From Clostridia bacterium (GTDB lineage Bacteria; Bacillota; Clostridia; Oscillospirales; CAG-382), in contig CAAEDF010000092.1 in NCBI GenBank assembly GCA_900754535.1, forward strand, positions 1-9,231: 9,231 bases of DNA. The letters are read 5' to 3'. This document shows, piece after piece, positions 1 to 6,510 of the stretch. The notes beneath the pieces are model-generated. The model worked only from the letters and a program-made list of their open reading frames with translations. It made no database searches and was not told the DNA's origin. The position numbers and the translations under genes are program-made. Numbering within the stretch: position 1 is the first letter of the stretch; the number at the start of each line of letters is the position of its first letter.

Positions 1-738
1 AACGCCGGTGTCCCCCGTATCGGGCGCGGAGGATTCTGTTTTGCTCTCCTCGGCGGGCTCGCTGTCTCCGGAGGGTTCATCGGACGGCTCGTCGGAGGGT
101 TCAGCCTCGGAAGATTCGTCCGAAGACTCGTCGCCCGGCTCGCCGGAGGGTTTGGTAAAGGTGAGCTTGGCATTGGAGGAATAGCCGTCCATGTACCACA
201 AAAGCTCTTCGGTGGAATTGTCGTCTATCTCGCTGTTTTCAAGATCGATGCCGGAGAGATAAACGATGTCGCCGACGGCAAGGGCCTTAAGCGCAGTGCC
301 CGCGGCATTGTTCGCATCGGTCACATAGTTGGGCGCGTCCTTGTAAGCGGCATACGTGACGGGGTCGCTCGCATAAAGCTCGGGCCAGTTGTTGCCGGTG
401 TTGTGCGCGACGACAAAGCCGTTTGAGGGTATGGCCGTTTGATACTTATCAACATTCATCTCAAAGTTTACTGCGGTGCACTTGTAGCCGCCGGAAGCCT
501 CGTCGGCCTCAAAAACGGCTATCGCCCACCATTTCAAATCGCTGGCGAGGGTTTCGCTGCTGCCGGCCATAGTCTCACCGAAGGCGGGCGTAAAAACAGC
601 CGTAACGCCTTCCGCGCCGGAGTTGTTGACGTTATTGATAGTGATATCGGCCTTTGCCGCATACGAGGTCACCGCACAGGCGGCGATCATCATAAATACC
701 ATCAGGGCCGCAAGAGCGAATGATACTGTTCTTTTCAT
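1..738 (-). CDS. Secreted/surface protein with Ser-Glu-Asp-Pro linker, C-terminus outside the window
   Basis: An open frame of 246 codons runs from ATG at 738 to the left edge without a stop, so the gene is partial. I do not recognise a family. The N-terminus (MKRTVSFALAAL, hydrophobic to about residue 27) is a Sec signal peptide. It could be cut by signal peptidase I after the SYA at 25-27. Ile-Ala-Ala-Cys at 18-21 also loosely fits a lipobox, so a lipoprotein is possible. Residues 30-196 form a soluble domain, probably beta-rich, with a conserved-looking Lys-Trp-Trp at 69-71. Residues 198-238 are low-complexity Ser/Glu/Asp/Pro, followed by Pro-Asp-Thr-Gly-Asp. In Clostridia surface proteins that sequence usually precedes a C-terminal membrane anchor, which would lie outside the window. 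The start at 738 has an AAAGGA site (747-752) 8 nt upstream. The ATG at 747 would overlap that site and is less likely. It diverges from the ABC operon. Confidence 0.85.
   Translation of the reverse strand, partial: MKRTVSFALAALMVFMMIAACAVTSYAAKADITINNVNNSGAEGVTAVFTPAFGETMAGSSETLASDLKWWAIAVFEADEASGGYKCTAVNFEMNVDKYQTAIPSNGFVVAHNTGNNWPELYASDPVTYAAYKDAPNYVTDANNAAGTALKALAVGDIVYLSGIDLENSEIDDNSTEELLWYMDGYSSNAKLTFTKPSGEPGDESSDESSEAEPSDEPSDEPSGDSEPAEESKTESSAPDTGDTGV
25..147 (-). repeat. Low-complexity Ser-Glu/Asp-Pro linker repeat
   Basis: This coding low-complexity tract within the partial secreted protein corresponds to residues 198-238. It contains repeated SDEPSDEPS-like units and GAGG/TCGGA-rich DNA. 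It probably forms a flexible, acidic cell-wall-spanning stalk between the folded domain and a membrane anchor outside the window. Such tracts often vary in length between strains. Confidence 0.7.
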
Positions 739-774
739 TGTTTTCATCCTTTCATTGTATATTTTCGATTCTGT

Positions 775-786
775 TTAATATATTAA
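775..786. repeat. 12-bp AT palindrome over the -10 box
   Basis: TTAATATATTAA is a perfect palindrome centred between 780 and 781. It overlaps the -10 box of the leftward promoter. It could be an operator or simply reflect AT-rich promoter composition. The sequence does not decide between these. Confidence 0.45.
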
Positions 787-808
787 CATTTTTCGAATCA
801 AAAGTCAA
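780..808 (-). promoter_or_regulatory. Sigma-A promoter of the leftward secreted-protein gene
   Basis: On the minus strand, TTGACT (803-808) and TAATAT (780-785) are separated by exactly 17 bp. A TG one base before the -10 box (786-788 reads TGT) makes it an extended -10. The expected transcript start is near 772, about 35 nt before the ATG at 738. The -10 box lies inside a 12-bp perfect AT palindrome at 775-786. Confidence 0.8.
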
Positions 809-897
809 CAAGATTTTTATAATTTGTTTGTGATTTTATATTTTCACTCGTTTTATCCTGATATCAAAACAAAATAATTCTTTTTTTGAAAAAAGGG

Positions 898-925
898 TTG
901 ACAAGCGTAAAAGAGAGAATATAAT
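898..925 (+). promoter_or_regulatory. Consensus sigma-A promoter of the ABC/DUF1854/DarA-like operon
   Basis: Perfect TTGACA (898-903) and TATAAT (920-925) boxes lie 16 bp apart. Both hexamers match the housekeeping consensus, so basal transcription should be substantial. The transcript should start near 932, leaving a leader of about 113 nt before the ATG at 1045. No other promoter is obvious between this point and the operon's third gene. Confidence 0.85.
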
Positions 926-931
926 ACGAAA

Positions 932-1044
932 ATAAAGAAAGCAAAGGCGCTTGCAAGTCAAACGCCGCAAAAAGAGAATACGCACGGCTGATAACGAAAG
1001 GAAAATCCCGCGCCGTAAAACGACGGGCACGGGAAGAAGCTGTT
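932..1044 (+). other. 113-nt untranslated leader of the ABC operon
   Basis: The leader is purine-rich. It contains a short GGCG (946-949) / CGCC (963-966) inverted repeat and no riboswitch I recognise. The frame of the ABC gene stays open upstream to 925, but there is no ATG, GTG or TTG in that frame before 1045. The ribosome site before 1045 is modest (GGGAAG at 1031-1036, 8 nt from the ATG). A second purine motif (GAAAGGA, 996-1002) has no start codon after it. No other gene is visible between 739 and 1044. Confidence 0.5.
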
Positions 1045-3306
1045 ATGGAAACACCCTTGAAAGTGCTTACCAACAAACCTTTGCCGACGGACACCGAAAA
1101 AAGCCTTGCCTCCTGCCTTGAGGAGGGCGAAAAGCTTTTATTTGCGGTAGTCTGCGACCTTTCCGTTAAAGGAAATTACGAAACGAACGTCATTGCCGTA
1201 TCAGACCGGCGGGTGATCTGTCCGTCTGAAAACGGCACGCTGTCCTCACTCAATTTTGAAGATATTGAAAGCGCGGCCGTAAAGCGGATGTACGGCAATG
1301 CGCGGCTTATGATCACTCTTAAAAACGGAGACAGTATCCAGGCGATACGCTTTACCTATGCCGTTGCCGCTCTGTGCGACATGACTGCGGTATTCATCAC
1401 AAACGTCGCCGCCGGCTCACCGACGGAAGAGGAGATGCCGGCAGCCGAGGCGGCGTTTGAAAAAACGCGGCTTGTGTGTCCCAAGTGCGGACGCGCTTTG
1501 ATCCGCGCGGGTGCAGAATGCATTTACTGCCGCTCCAAGGGAAAGCTTGCGCGCAAGCTGTGGAAATATGTTTCACCGGAGAAAAAGCCGCTGTTCGTAA
1601 GCCTTTTTCTTTCGGTGATAACCACCGCGATGTCGCTGCTGCCGCCTTACATAACCAAAATGCTTGTCGATGAGATAATCCCTCAATCCGACAAGAAAAT
1701 GCTTATAACCGTTGTAGTCTTTTTGCTCGGCGCATATTTTATACAGCACGCGGTGGGCGCCGTGAGAGGCTATATACTGCGCGCGGCCGGTGACAGGATA
1801 GTGCTTGATCTGCGTAACGACGTATATCGGAAAGCGCAGTATCTGCCGCTGAAGTTCTACGACAAGACCTCCACCGGTTCGGTGATAAACCGCATAGCAA
1901 GCGACACGGCAACTCTTCAGGCCTTCATTCTTCGCATAACGCAGGAGGTCATCGTACAGTTCTTCCTGCTTGTCGGCATAGTGATAATAATGTTCGCGCT
2001 GGAATGGCGGCTCACGCTGCTGTCGCTGCTCCCCGTCCCCGCCGTGGTCATCGGCGTTAAGATATTCGGAAGAAAGATAGCTCCTTTTTACAAGCGCATC
2101 TGGCGCCGCTGGGCGGCGGTCACCAGCGTGCTAACCGATACGATACCGTGTATACGCGTTATAAAATCGTTTGCGGGCGAAAAGCGCGCCGTAGACCGTT
2201 TCAAGCGTTACAACGGCGAATGGCTGAAAGTCGACCTCAAATCGGCGCGGATAACGTCGGTATATCCCTATATAGTCGGCTTTGTCGTGACCTGCGGCTC
2301 GCTGCTGATATGGAGCGTGGGCGGCAACTGGGTCATAAGCGAACCGGACGGCGCGCTTTCACTCGGTCTTCTGGTTTCGTTTATTTCATACGCTTCGATG
2401 TTCTACGGGCCGGTAAACTTTTTTGCGTATCTTTCCGATTCGTACCAGAGCGCGCTTGCGGCGGCCGAGCGTATACTCGACATCCTTGACGCGGAGCCCG
2501 AGCAGTCTCCGCTTGAAGGCAAAAAGCCCGAGGTCATACGAGGCCGCATAGAGTTCAGGAACGTAAGCTTTTCGTTCGACCGCACAAAAAAGGTGCTTTC
2601 GGACGTGAGCGTGACGATAGAGCCGGGCGACATAGTGGGAATAGTGGGAACGACGGGAAGCGGAAAATCCACGATGATAAACCTGCTTATGAAATTCTAC
2701 GACGGATACGACGGGTCCATCCTTGTCGACGGCGTGGACATACGCGAGCTGGACACGGGCTACTACCGCTCAAAGATAGGGTATGTACAGCAGGAACCGA
2801 TGATGTTTTCCGACACTATATACAACAACATCGCGTACGGGGTGCCGGGCGCGCATGTCGAGCAGGTGATAAACGCCGCAGAGGTCGCAAACGCACACGA
2901 GTTCATAGCGCGGCAGCCCGATGCATATGATTCGATGCTGGGCGAGCGCGGCGTAGGGCTTTCCGGCGGCGAGAAACAGCGCCTTTCCATAGCGCGCGCC
3001 GTGCTGATGAACCCGAGCATACTTATATTCGACGAGGCTACCGCATCGGTCGACTCCGAGACCGAGAACCTTATCCAGGAGGCTATCGAGCGCCTTATCA
3101 GCGGCAGGACGACTCTGATGATCGCTCACCGGCTTTCCACGCTGCGCAAGGCCAACAAAATAATCGTCGTTGACCAGGGAAAGATAATAGAATGCGGTTC
3201 TCACGAAGAGCTGATGGAGCTTAACGGCAAATACCGCCGGCTCATCGAGATACAGTCGATGTCCGAAAAGATACGCAAAAGCAAAGAGGAAGAGAGGTTT
3301 GACTGA
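1045..3306 (+). CDS. ABC exporter half-transporter with N-terminal PH-like domain and zinc ribbon
   Basis: This 753-residue protein is a type IV (ABCB-like) exporter with fused membrane and ATPase domains, expected to act as a dimer in the cytoplasmic membrane. Residues 1 to about 120 form a PH-like beta domain (inferred from alternating strands such as NVIAVSDRRVIC). A zinc ribbon follows, with Cys145, Cys148, Cys159 and Cys162. About six membrane segments lie between 183 and 460. The ATPase domain has an A-loop aromatic near Phe511, Walker A GTTGSGKST (535-543), Q-loop Gln582/583, signature LSGGEKQ (639-645), Walker B ending Asp663-Glu664, D-loop SVD (668-670) and His695. All are intact, so it should hydrolyse ATP. 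It is longer than ordinary half-exporters (about 580-600) because of the N-terminal module. The next gene starts 2 nt after its stop. The DUF1854 partner places it with the exporter type NCBI names in association with cyanophycin metabolism. No cyanophycin gene is visible here, so the substrate is unknown. Confidence 0.93.
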   Translation: METPLKVLTNKPLPTDTEKSLASCLEEGEKLLFAVVCDLSVKGNYETNVIAVSDRRVICPSENGTLSSLNFEDIESAAVKRMYGNARLMITLKNGDSIQAIRFTYAVAALCDMTAVFITNVAAGSPTEEEMPAAEAAFEKTRLVCPKCGRALIRAGAECIYCRSKGKLARKLWKYVSPEKKPLFVSLFLSVITTAMSLLPPYITKMLVDEIIPQSDKKMLITVVVFLLGAYFIQHAVGAVRGYILRAAGDRIVLDLRNDVYRKAQYLPLKFYDKTSTGSVINRIASDTATLQAFILRITQEVIVQFFLLVGIVIIMFALEWRLTLLSLLPVPAVVIGVKIFGRKIAPFYKRIWRRWAAVTSVLTDTIPCIRVIKSFAGEKRAVDRFKRYNGEWLKVDLKSARITSVYPYIVGFVVTCGSLLIWSVGGNWVISEPDGALSLGLLVSFISYASMFYGPVNFFAYLSDSYQSALAAAERILDILDAEPEQSPLEGKKPEVIRGRIEFRNVSFSFDRTKKVLSDVSVTIEPGDIVGIVGTTGSGKSTMINLLMKFYDGYDGSILVDGVDIRELDTGYYRSKIGYVQQEPMMFSDTIYNNIAYGVPGAHVEQVINAAEVANAHEFIARQPDAYDSMLGERGVGLSGGEKQRLSIARAVLMNPSILIFDEATASVDSETENLIQEAIERLISGRTTLMIAHRLSTLRKANKIIVVDQGKIIECGSHEELMELNGKYRRLIEIQSMSEKIRKSKEEERFD

Positions 3307-3308
3307 CC

Positions 3309-3797
3309 GTGGCACGCACTTACATCGACAGCGACGAAGCGAAGATCGAATCCGCAGGCCTGGGCAAGGTAAATCTTACATTCTTTGACGGCAGGCGCTT
3401 TGAGGACCTTGAACCGCGGCGGCTGTTCCCGCTTTCCGGAATGCGAAAATACATAACCCTGCTTGACAACGACGGAAAAGAAGCCGCCATAATCCGCAAC
3501 CTCGACACGCTTATGCCCCAATCCCGCCGCGTGGTGGAGGAATGCCTGAACGAATACTATCTTATCCCGCATATCACCGCCGTTTACGACATAGCCGACA
3601 GAAAGGGCATGCTGAAATGGACGGTCATGACAGACCGCGGAGAACGCTCGTTCAGCATACGCAACCGCCACAGCGACATAAAGATACTGTATGACGGGCG
3701 CGTGCTTATACGCGATTCGGACGACAACAGATATGAGATACCGTCCATAGAAGGACTTGACAGGAAAAGCAGATCAAAGCTTAAAGGCGAACTATAA
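3309..3797 (+). CDS. DUF1854 family protein, partner of the ABC exporter
   Basis: This 162-residue soluble protein has the DUF1854 pattern: a central LDNDGKEAAIIRNLDTL stretch (52-68), a Trp-Thr-Val-Met-Thr-Asp-Arg-Gly segment (104-111), Phe-Ser-Ile-Arg, then ILYDGRVLIRDSDDNRYEI (126-144) and a terminal LDRKSRSKL (150-158). Pfam records this domain at the C-terminus of some ABC transporters or beside them and suggests ligand binding. No biochemical role is established. It has no signal peptide or membrane segment, so it should be cytosolic. Its GTG start lies 2 nt after the exporter's stop, with AGAGAGG (3291-3297) 11 nt upstream inside the exporter's end, so the two are probably translationally coupled at matched levels. 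This supports a complex with the exporter, which is an inference. The DUF1854 assignment rests on motif recognition. Confidence 0.85.
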   Translation: MARTYIDSDEAKIESAGLGKVNLTFFDGRRFEDLEPRRLFPLSGMRKYITLLDNDGKEAAIIRNLDTLMPQSRRVVEECLNEYYLIPHITAVYDIADRKGMLKWTVMTDRGERSFSIRNRHSDIKILYDGRVLIRDSDDNRYEIPSIEGLDRKSRSKLKGEL

Positions 3798-3803
3798 AAG
3801 AAA

Positions 3804-3807
3804 GGGG
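3804..3807 (+). promoter_or_regulatory. Unusually distant ribosome binding site of the DarA-like gene
   Basis: AAAGGGG ends at 3807, 14 nt before the ATG at 3822, against the usual 6-10 nt. No in-frame start lies closer, and the first residues (MKLVLAI) match the family's usual N-terminus, so the ATG is probably correct. Translation may be reduced. A GTG at 3809 sits right after the site but opens a different frame that is a shadow. Confidence 0.5.
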
Positions 3808-3821
3808 CGTGTTTTTTACAG

Positions 3822-4148
3822 ATGAAGCTTGTTCTGGCAATAATAAACAACGACGACAGCGCCATTGCCGCATCCGCTCTCAACGCGGAGGGCTTTTCGG
3901 TAACGAAGCTTTCCACGACCGGAGGCTTTCTTATGGTCGGCAACACCACACTCCTTATAGGCACGGAGGACGACAGGGTCGGCCGCATAAAGGAGATACT
4001 TTCAAAAATCTGCCCTACCCGCAAGCAGATAAACCCCACTTCGCACTCGTTCGGCAAAGGGATAGGCAGCTATTCGCCTGCGGACGAGGTCACGGTGGGC
4101 GGCGCAACGCTTTTTGTGCTCAACGTGGAGAGTTACGAAAAGCTTTGA
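3822..4148 (+). CDS. DarA/PstA-like (PII-like) cyclic-di-AMP receptor homologue
   Basis: This 108-residue cytosolic protein belongs to the YaaQ/DarA/PstA family, trimeric PII-like proteins that bind cyclic-di-AMP in Bacillota; their downstream targets are poorly known. It carries the hallmark VTKLSTTGGFL (27-37), the GNTTLLIGTEDDRV segment (40-53) and the C-terminal VGGATLFVL (92-100). Its length matches the family (about 109). Thr28, Phe36, Leu37, Asn41 and Gly47 are kept. Positions 24 and 26, Asn and Arg in Bacillus subtilis DarA as I recall it, are Gly and Ser here. The mobile loop (71-88) is also unlike that of DarA, so ligand choice is uncertain. It follows the DUF1854 gene by 24 bp and ends the operon. 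The canonical gene sits between tmk and holB, so this is a different context, perhaps a paralogue dedicated to the exporter. Confidence 0.87.
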   Translation: MKLVLAIINNDDSAIAASALNAEGFSVTKLSTTGGFLMVGNTTLLIGTEDDRVGRIKEILSKICPTRKQINPTSHSFGKGIGSYSPADEVTVGGATLFVLNVESYEKL

Positions 4149-4206
4149 ATTCGCTCTTTATGATCCAGCCGATGCCGCCGTACCGACCGCAGACTCGGCT
4201 CCGGTT

Positions 4207-4223
4207 CATATCGGCGGCGGTGC
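4207..4223. repeat. Inverted partial copy of the terminator arm
   Basis: ATATCGGCGGCGGTGCC at this place is the reverse complement, with three extra bases, of GGCACCGCCGATAT at 4301-4314. It could pair with the right arm of the terminator and form an alternative fold with a loop of about 77 nt. Whether this matters is unknown. Confidence 0.4.
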
Positions 4224-4273
4224 CGGACTCATATATTTCTTATATTCTCATACACATTATACACACAGAAAAA

Positions 4274-4308
4274 GGCGGTGCCGCGTGTGCAATACACACG
4301 GCACCGCC
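4274..4308. terminator. Bidirectional intrinsic terminator between convergent operons
   Basis: A GC-rich hairpin has arms GGCGGTGCC...GTGTG and CACACGGCACCGCC. This gives about 14 bp with a 2-nt bulge and the loop CAATA. On the minus strand it is followed at once by five T residues (4273-4269), a strong end for the argS-yebC-DUF4855 transcript. On the plus strand it is followed by GATATTTTCGTTT, a weaker U-rich tail suitable for the ABC operon. It lies 125 nt after the DarA-like stop and 29 nt after the DUF4855 stop. The stretch 4149-4273 holds no credible gene. Confidence 0.85.
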
Positions 4309-4337
4309 GATATTTTCGTTTGCCCCGCCGACGATTT

Positions 4338-6461
4338 TTATTTGCTTTCCGGCTTTGACCCGTCACCGCTGTTTTTCTTCTTTTTCTTCAAAACGGCGGC
4401 AATGACTGCGCAGACCGCGCCGACAAGTATCACGGCGCCGCCTGCGATATAAGGCAGTATACCGCCTTTTCCGCTGTCCGGAGTGCTTTCGGCTTCGGAC
4501 GCCTCCTGCGGGGTGTCCGATACGGCCGTACCCTCCGGCGTCACGGTCACATTCACGGTGACAATTTTTTCGCTGCCGTCAGGCATTGTCACGGAAATTC
4601 CGAAGCTGTCGCTTCCGGTAAATCCCCGGTCGGGTCTGTAACGGTATTCGCCTACGCCCGGATAGCACATAACCGTGCCGTTGGGCGCCTGAGAAGCGAC
4701 GGTGAAATCACAGTACCAGTCGCCTTCAAGCGAAATGTTCCCGGTATACATCGAGTCTTCCTCTACGGTTATTTCAGTATCGCAGTTCACCTGCGGCTGC
4801 CCGGGAAAGCTGAGCGTTCCTTTTATGAATTTGTAAAGCGAATCGTAAAGCCATCTCAGCTCCGGGTCGCTGCTCACAGCACACTGGTATACGCTGCCGT
4901 AGCCCGCGCCCTGATAGTATGCGTGGACCGCATCGGTCATCATGCCGCTTTGAACGGCGGAAACAAGATACTGGCGGAAATAAGACGCATACGGCTCCTT
5001 GTTTGACGCAAGGTTTTCCTTCATCTCAAGCTGTATGCCGAAATGATATTTTGCGGCGGTGGACGTGAAATCCTTCATAAAGTTTTCGGGATCCTTCTGC
5101 GCCCACTCGTTGAACGAAAGATTGGGCTGCATAATGGTGGCGTCAAAGCCGATATCCTCGGCCATCCAGCTGCCCGCCGACTGGAAATACGGTATGAACA
5201 CGCACTGCAGGCCCCTGTCGTGAAGTCCCTTCACACAGCGCTCGGCAAGCGTTACCTCGTAATCGTTGGTATCCTCTATAAGCGATTCGGTGCTCCAGAA
5301 AAAGCCCTTGAAATCAAGGTTCTGATAGTTTTTCTCCTCAAACCTTTCAAGCACCCTGTCAACATACCATAAGTACAGCGCCACACAGTCGTCTACCGAC
5401 GAAATGACGTTGTCCGCTCCGTCGCCGTCATAATCGCCGAACGCCTTGTCGCTTATCCTCGGATACGGAACGCTGAGATAAACTGCGGTCTTATGGCTGT
5501 CCGGCAGCGAAAGTTCGTCTTTCAGCTCCGCCGTCGCCTCGTCAAGCGCGTCAAGGTTTATACCCTCTCCGAAGGTGTTGTCAAGCATATACAGCCAGTC
5601 GGACAAAACCGCGGGGTCGCCGCCCTTTGCCAGGCTGCCGCCCGACGGGCACATTCCCTGGATGATGAGGAACATAACAGCGTCGAACATCGTATCCTTG
5701 AAGTTTCCGTCTTCATCGATATAACCAAGGTACGATCTGAAAACATCCTTTGTATTATTGGCAAGAGTTTCGTCGGCGGGATAATAACCGTTGTGGAAGC
5801 AGATTATATCCCTCACGCCGATGCCCTCGCCGTTGTCGTAATAAAGCTCCTCTTCTTCCGGTACCGTGGGCGAAAGCTCTTTTTCGCCGCCGGAAAGCGC
5901 GCCGCCGTAGACCTCTATCTCGTCGGTAAAGGTATTGACCTGCACATCGAAATGTATCCTCACATACCTCGCACGGTACGCGGTGTCAAACTCCGCTTCA
6001 TAAACCGAGCGGACCGGGCCGACAAGCGAAGTGGGATTCGGCTTGGCGACGGACGCCACCTGCTCGAAGCCTTCGCCGTCCTCGCTGAGAGAAACGGTGA
6101 CAAGCCGCGGGTTGTATATCCCGTACTCACGGTTCTGTATAAACGAGATCCTGAAGCCCTCCACGGACATATTCTCGCCCAGATCCACTGTTACCGTACG
6201 GCCGTATGCGTTGACAAAATGCGCCCATTCGCCGCCGTAAAAATCGGTCAGGATCCCGTACTTACCGTCGGTGAGCTGGTCCTTTGTGCCCTTTTCCGTG
6301 GTGCCGAGACTGTGCTCGTTCGGCGCGTCGCTTGCTATTTCATATTTTTTACCCAAAGCGATGTTCATTTTATCCTCCAAAGCGGCAGCATACCCGCCGA
6401 CCGCCGCGACGGAAAGAAGCAACGAAAGAATTGCCGACAAAAATCTTTTCAAAGCGCTCAT
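4338..6461 (-). CDS. DUF4855 cell-surface protein with discoidin-like and cadherin-like domains
   Basis: This 707-residue protein begins with a signal peptide (MSALKRFLSAILSLLLSVAA, cut near residue 27). A discoidin/F5-8-type, probably carbohydrate-binding, domain follows (about 33-187). The DUF4855 domain (about 215-550) shows FGDYDGDGAD (341-350), which looks calcium-binding, GFFWSTESL (386-394), and IPYFQSAGSWMAEDIGFDATIMQP-type strands after it. A cadherin/Ig-like domain (about 560-640, with YRYRPDRGFTGSDSF) leads to a linker, one membrane helix (668-690) and a Lys-rich tail, so it is anchored outside the cell. DUF4855 has no proven activity. The order of strands suggests a TIM barrel, with Glu392 and Glu479 as possible catalytic acids (inference). 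I chose ATG 6461 because GGAGG lies 6 nt upstream; a GTG at 6482 would add 7 residues and bury that site. It starts 49 bp after yebC. Confidence 0.85.
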   Translation of the reverse strand: MSALKRFLSAILSLLLSVAAVGGYAAALEDKMNIALGKKYEIASDAPNEHSLGTTEKGTKDQLTDGKYGILTDFYGGEWAHFVNAYGRTVTVDLGENMSVEGFRISFIQNREYGIYNPRLVTVSLSEDGEGFEQVASVAKPNPTSLVGPVRSVYEAEFDTAYRARYVRIHFDVQVNTFTDEIEVYGGALSGGEKELSPTVPEEEELYYDNGEGIGVRDIICFHNGYYPADETLANNTKDVFRSYLGYIDEDGNFKDTMFDAVMFLIIQGMCPSGGSLAKGGDPAVLSDWLYMLDNTFGEGINLDALDEATAELKDELSLPDSHKTAVYLSVPYPRISDKAFGDYDGDGADNVISSVDDCVALYLWYVDRVLERFEEKNYQNLDFKGFFWSTESLIEDTNDYEVTLAERCVKGLHDRGLQCVFIPYFQSAGSWMAEDIGFDATIMQPNLSFNEWAQKDPENFMKDFTSTAAKYHFGIQLEMKENLASNKEPYASYFRQYLVSAVQSGMMTDAVHAYYQGAGYGSVYQCAVSSDPELRWLYDSLYKFIKGTLSFPGQPQVNCDTEITVEEDSMYTGNISLEGDWYCDFTVASQAPNGTVMCYPGVGEYRYRPDRGFTGSDSFGISVTMPDGSEKIVTVNVTVTPEGTAVSDTPQEASEAESTPDSGKGGILPYIAGGAVILVGAVCAVIAAVLKKKKKNSGDGSKPESK

Positions 6462-6466
6462 ATGTA

Positions 6467-6473
6467 CCCTCCC
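6467..6473 (-). promoter_or_regulatory. Ribosome binding site that fixes the DUF4855 start
   Basis: GGGAGGG on the minus strand lies 5 nt before ATG 6461 (6 nt from the GGAGG core). It decides in favour of this start over the upstream GTG at 6482, whose frame would run through the site. Confidence 0.75.
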
Positions 6474-6493
6474 GCCAAGCACAGCTCATGTCT

Positions 6494-6509
6494 CCGGCTT
6501 GTTCGCCGG
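6494..6509 (-). other. Small hairpin between yebC and the DUF4855 gene
   Basis: CCGGC (6494-6498) and GCCGG (6505-6509) can form a 5-bp stem with a 6-nt loop, 1 nt after the yebC stop. There is no T tract behind it, so it is not a complete terminator. It may pause transcription or protect the yebC 3' end. Confidence 0.35.
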
Positions 6510-6510
6510 C

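Noticed and set aside
2770..3315. 181-residue minus-strand frame opposite the ABC ATPase domain
   Set aside because: It is antisense to the intact Walker A, signature and Walker B motifs and has no features of its own.
3809..4405. 198-residue plus-strand frame starting at GTG 3809
   Set aside because: It is an out-of-frame shadow of the DarA-like gene that then runs through the terminator. The protein is His/Arg/Pro-rich with no recognisable domain.
5412..5441. Asp-rich DYDGDGAD motif as a dockerin (cellulosome) module
   Set aside because: A dockerin needs two such repeats of about 24 residues. Only one is present and it sits inside the DUF4855 domain, where a calcium-binding-like motif is expected.
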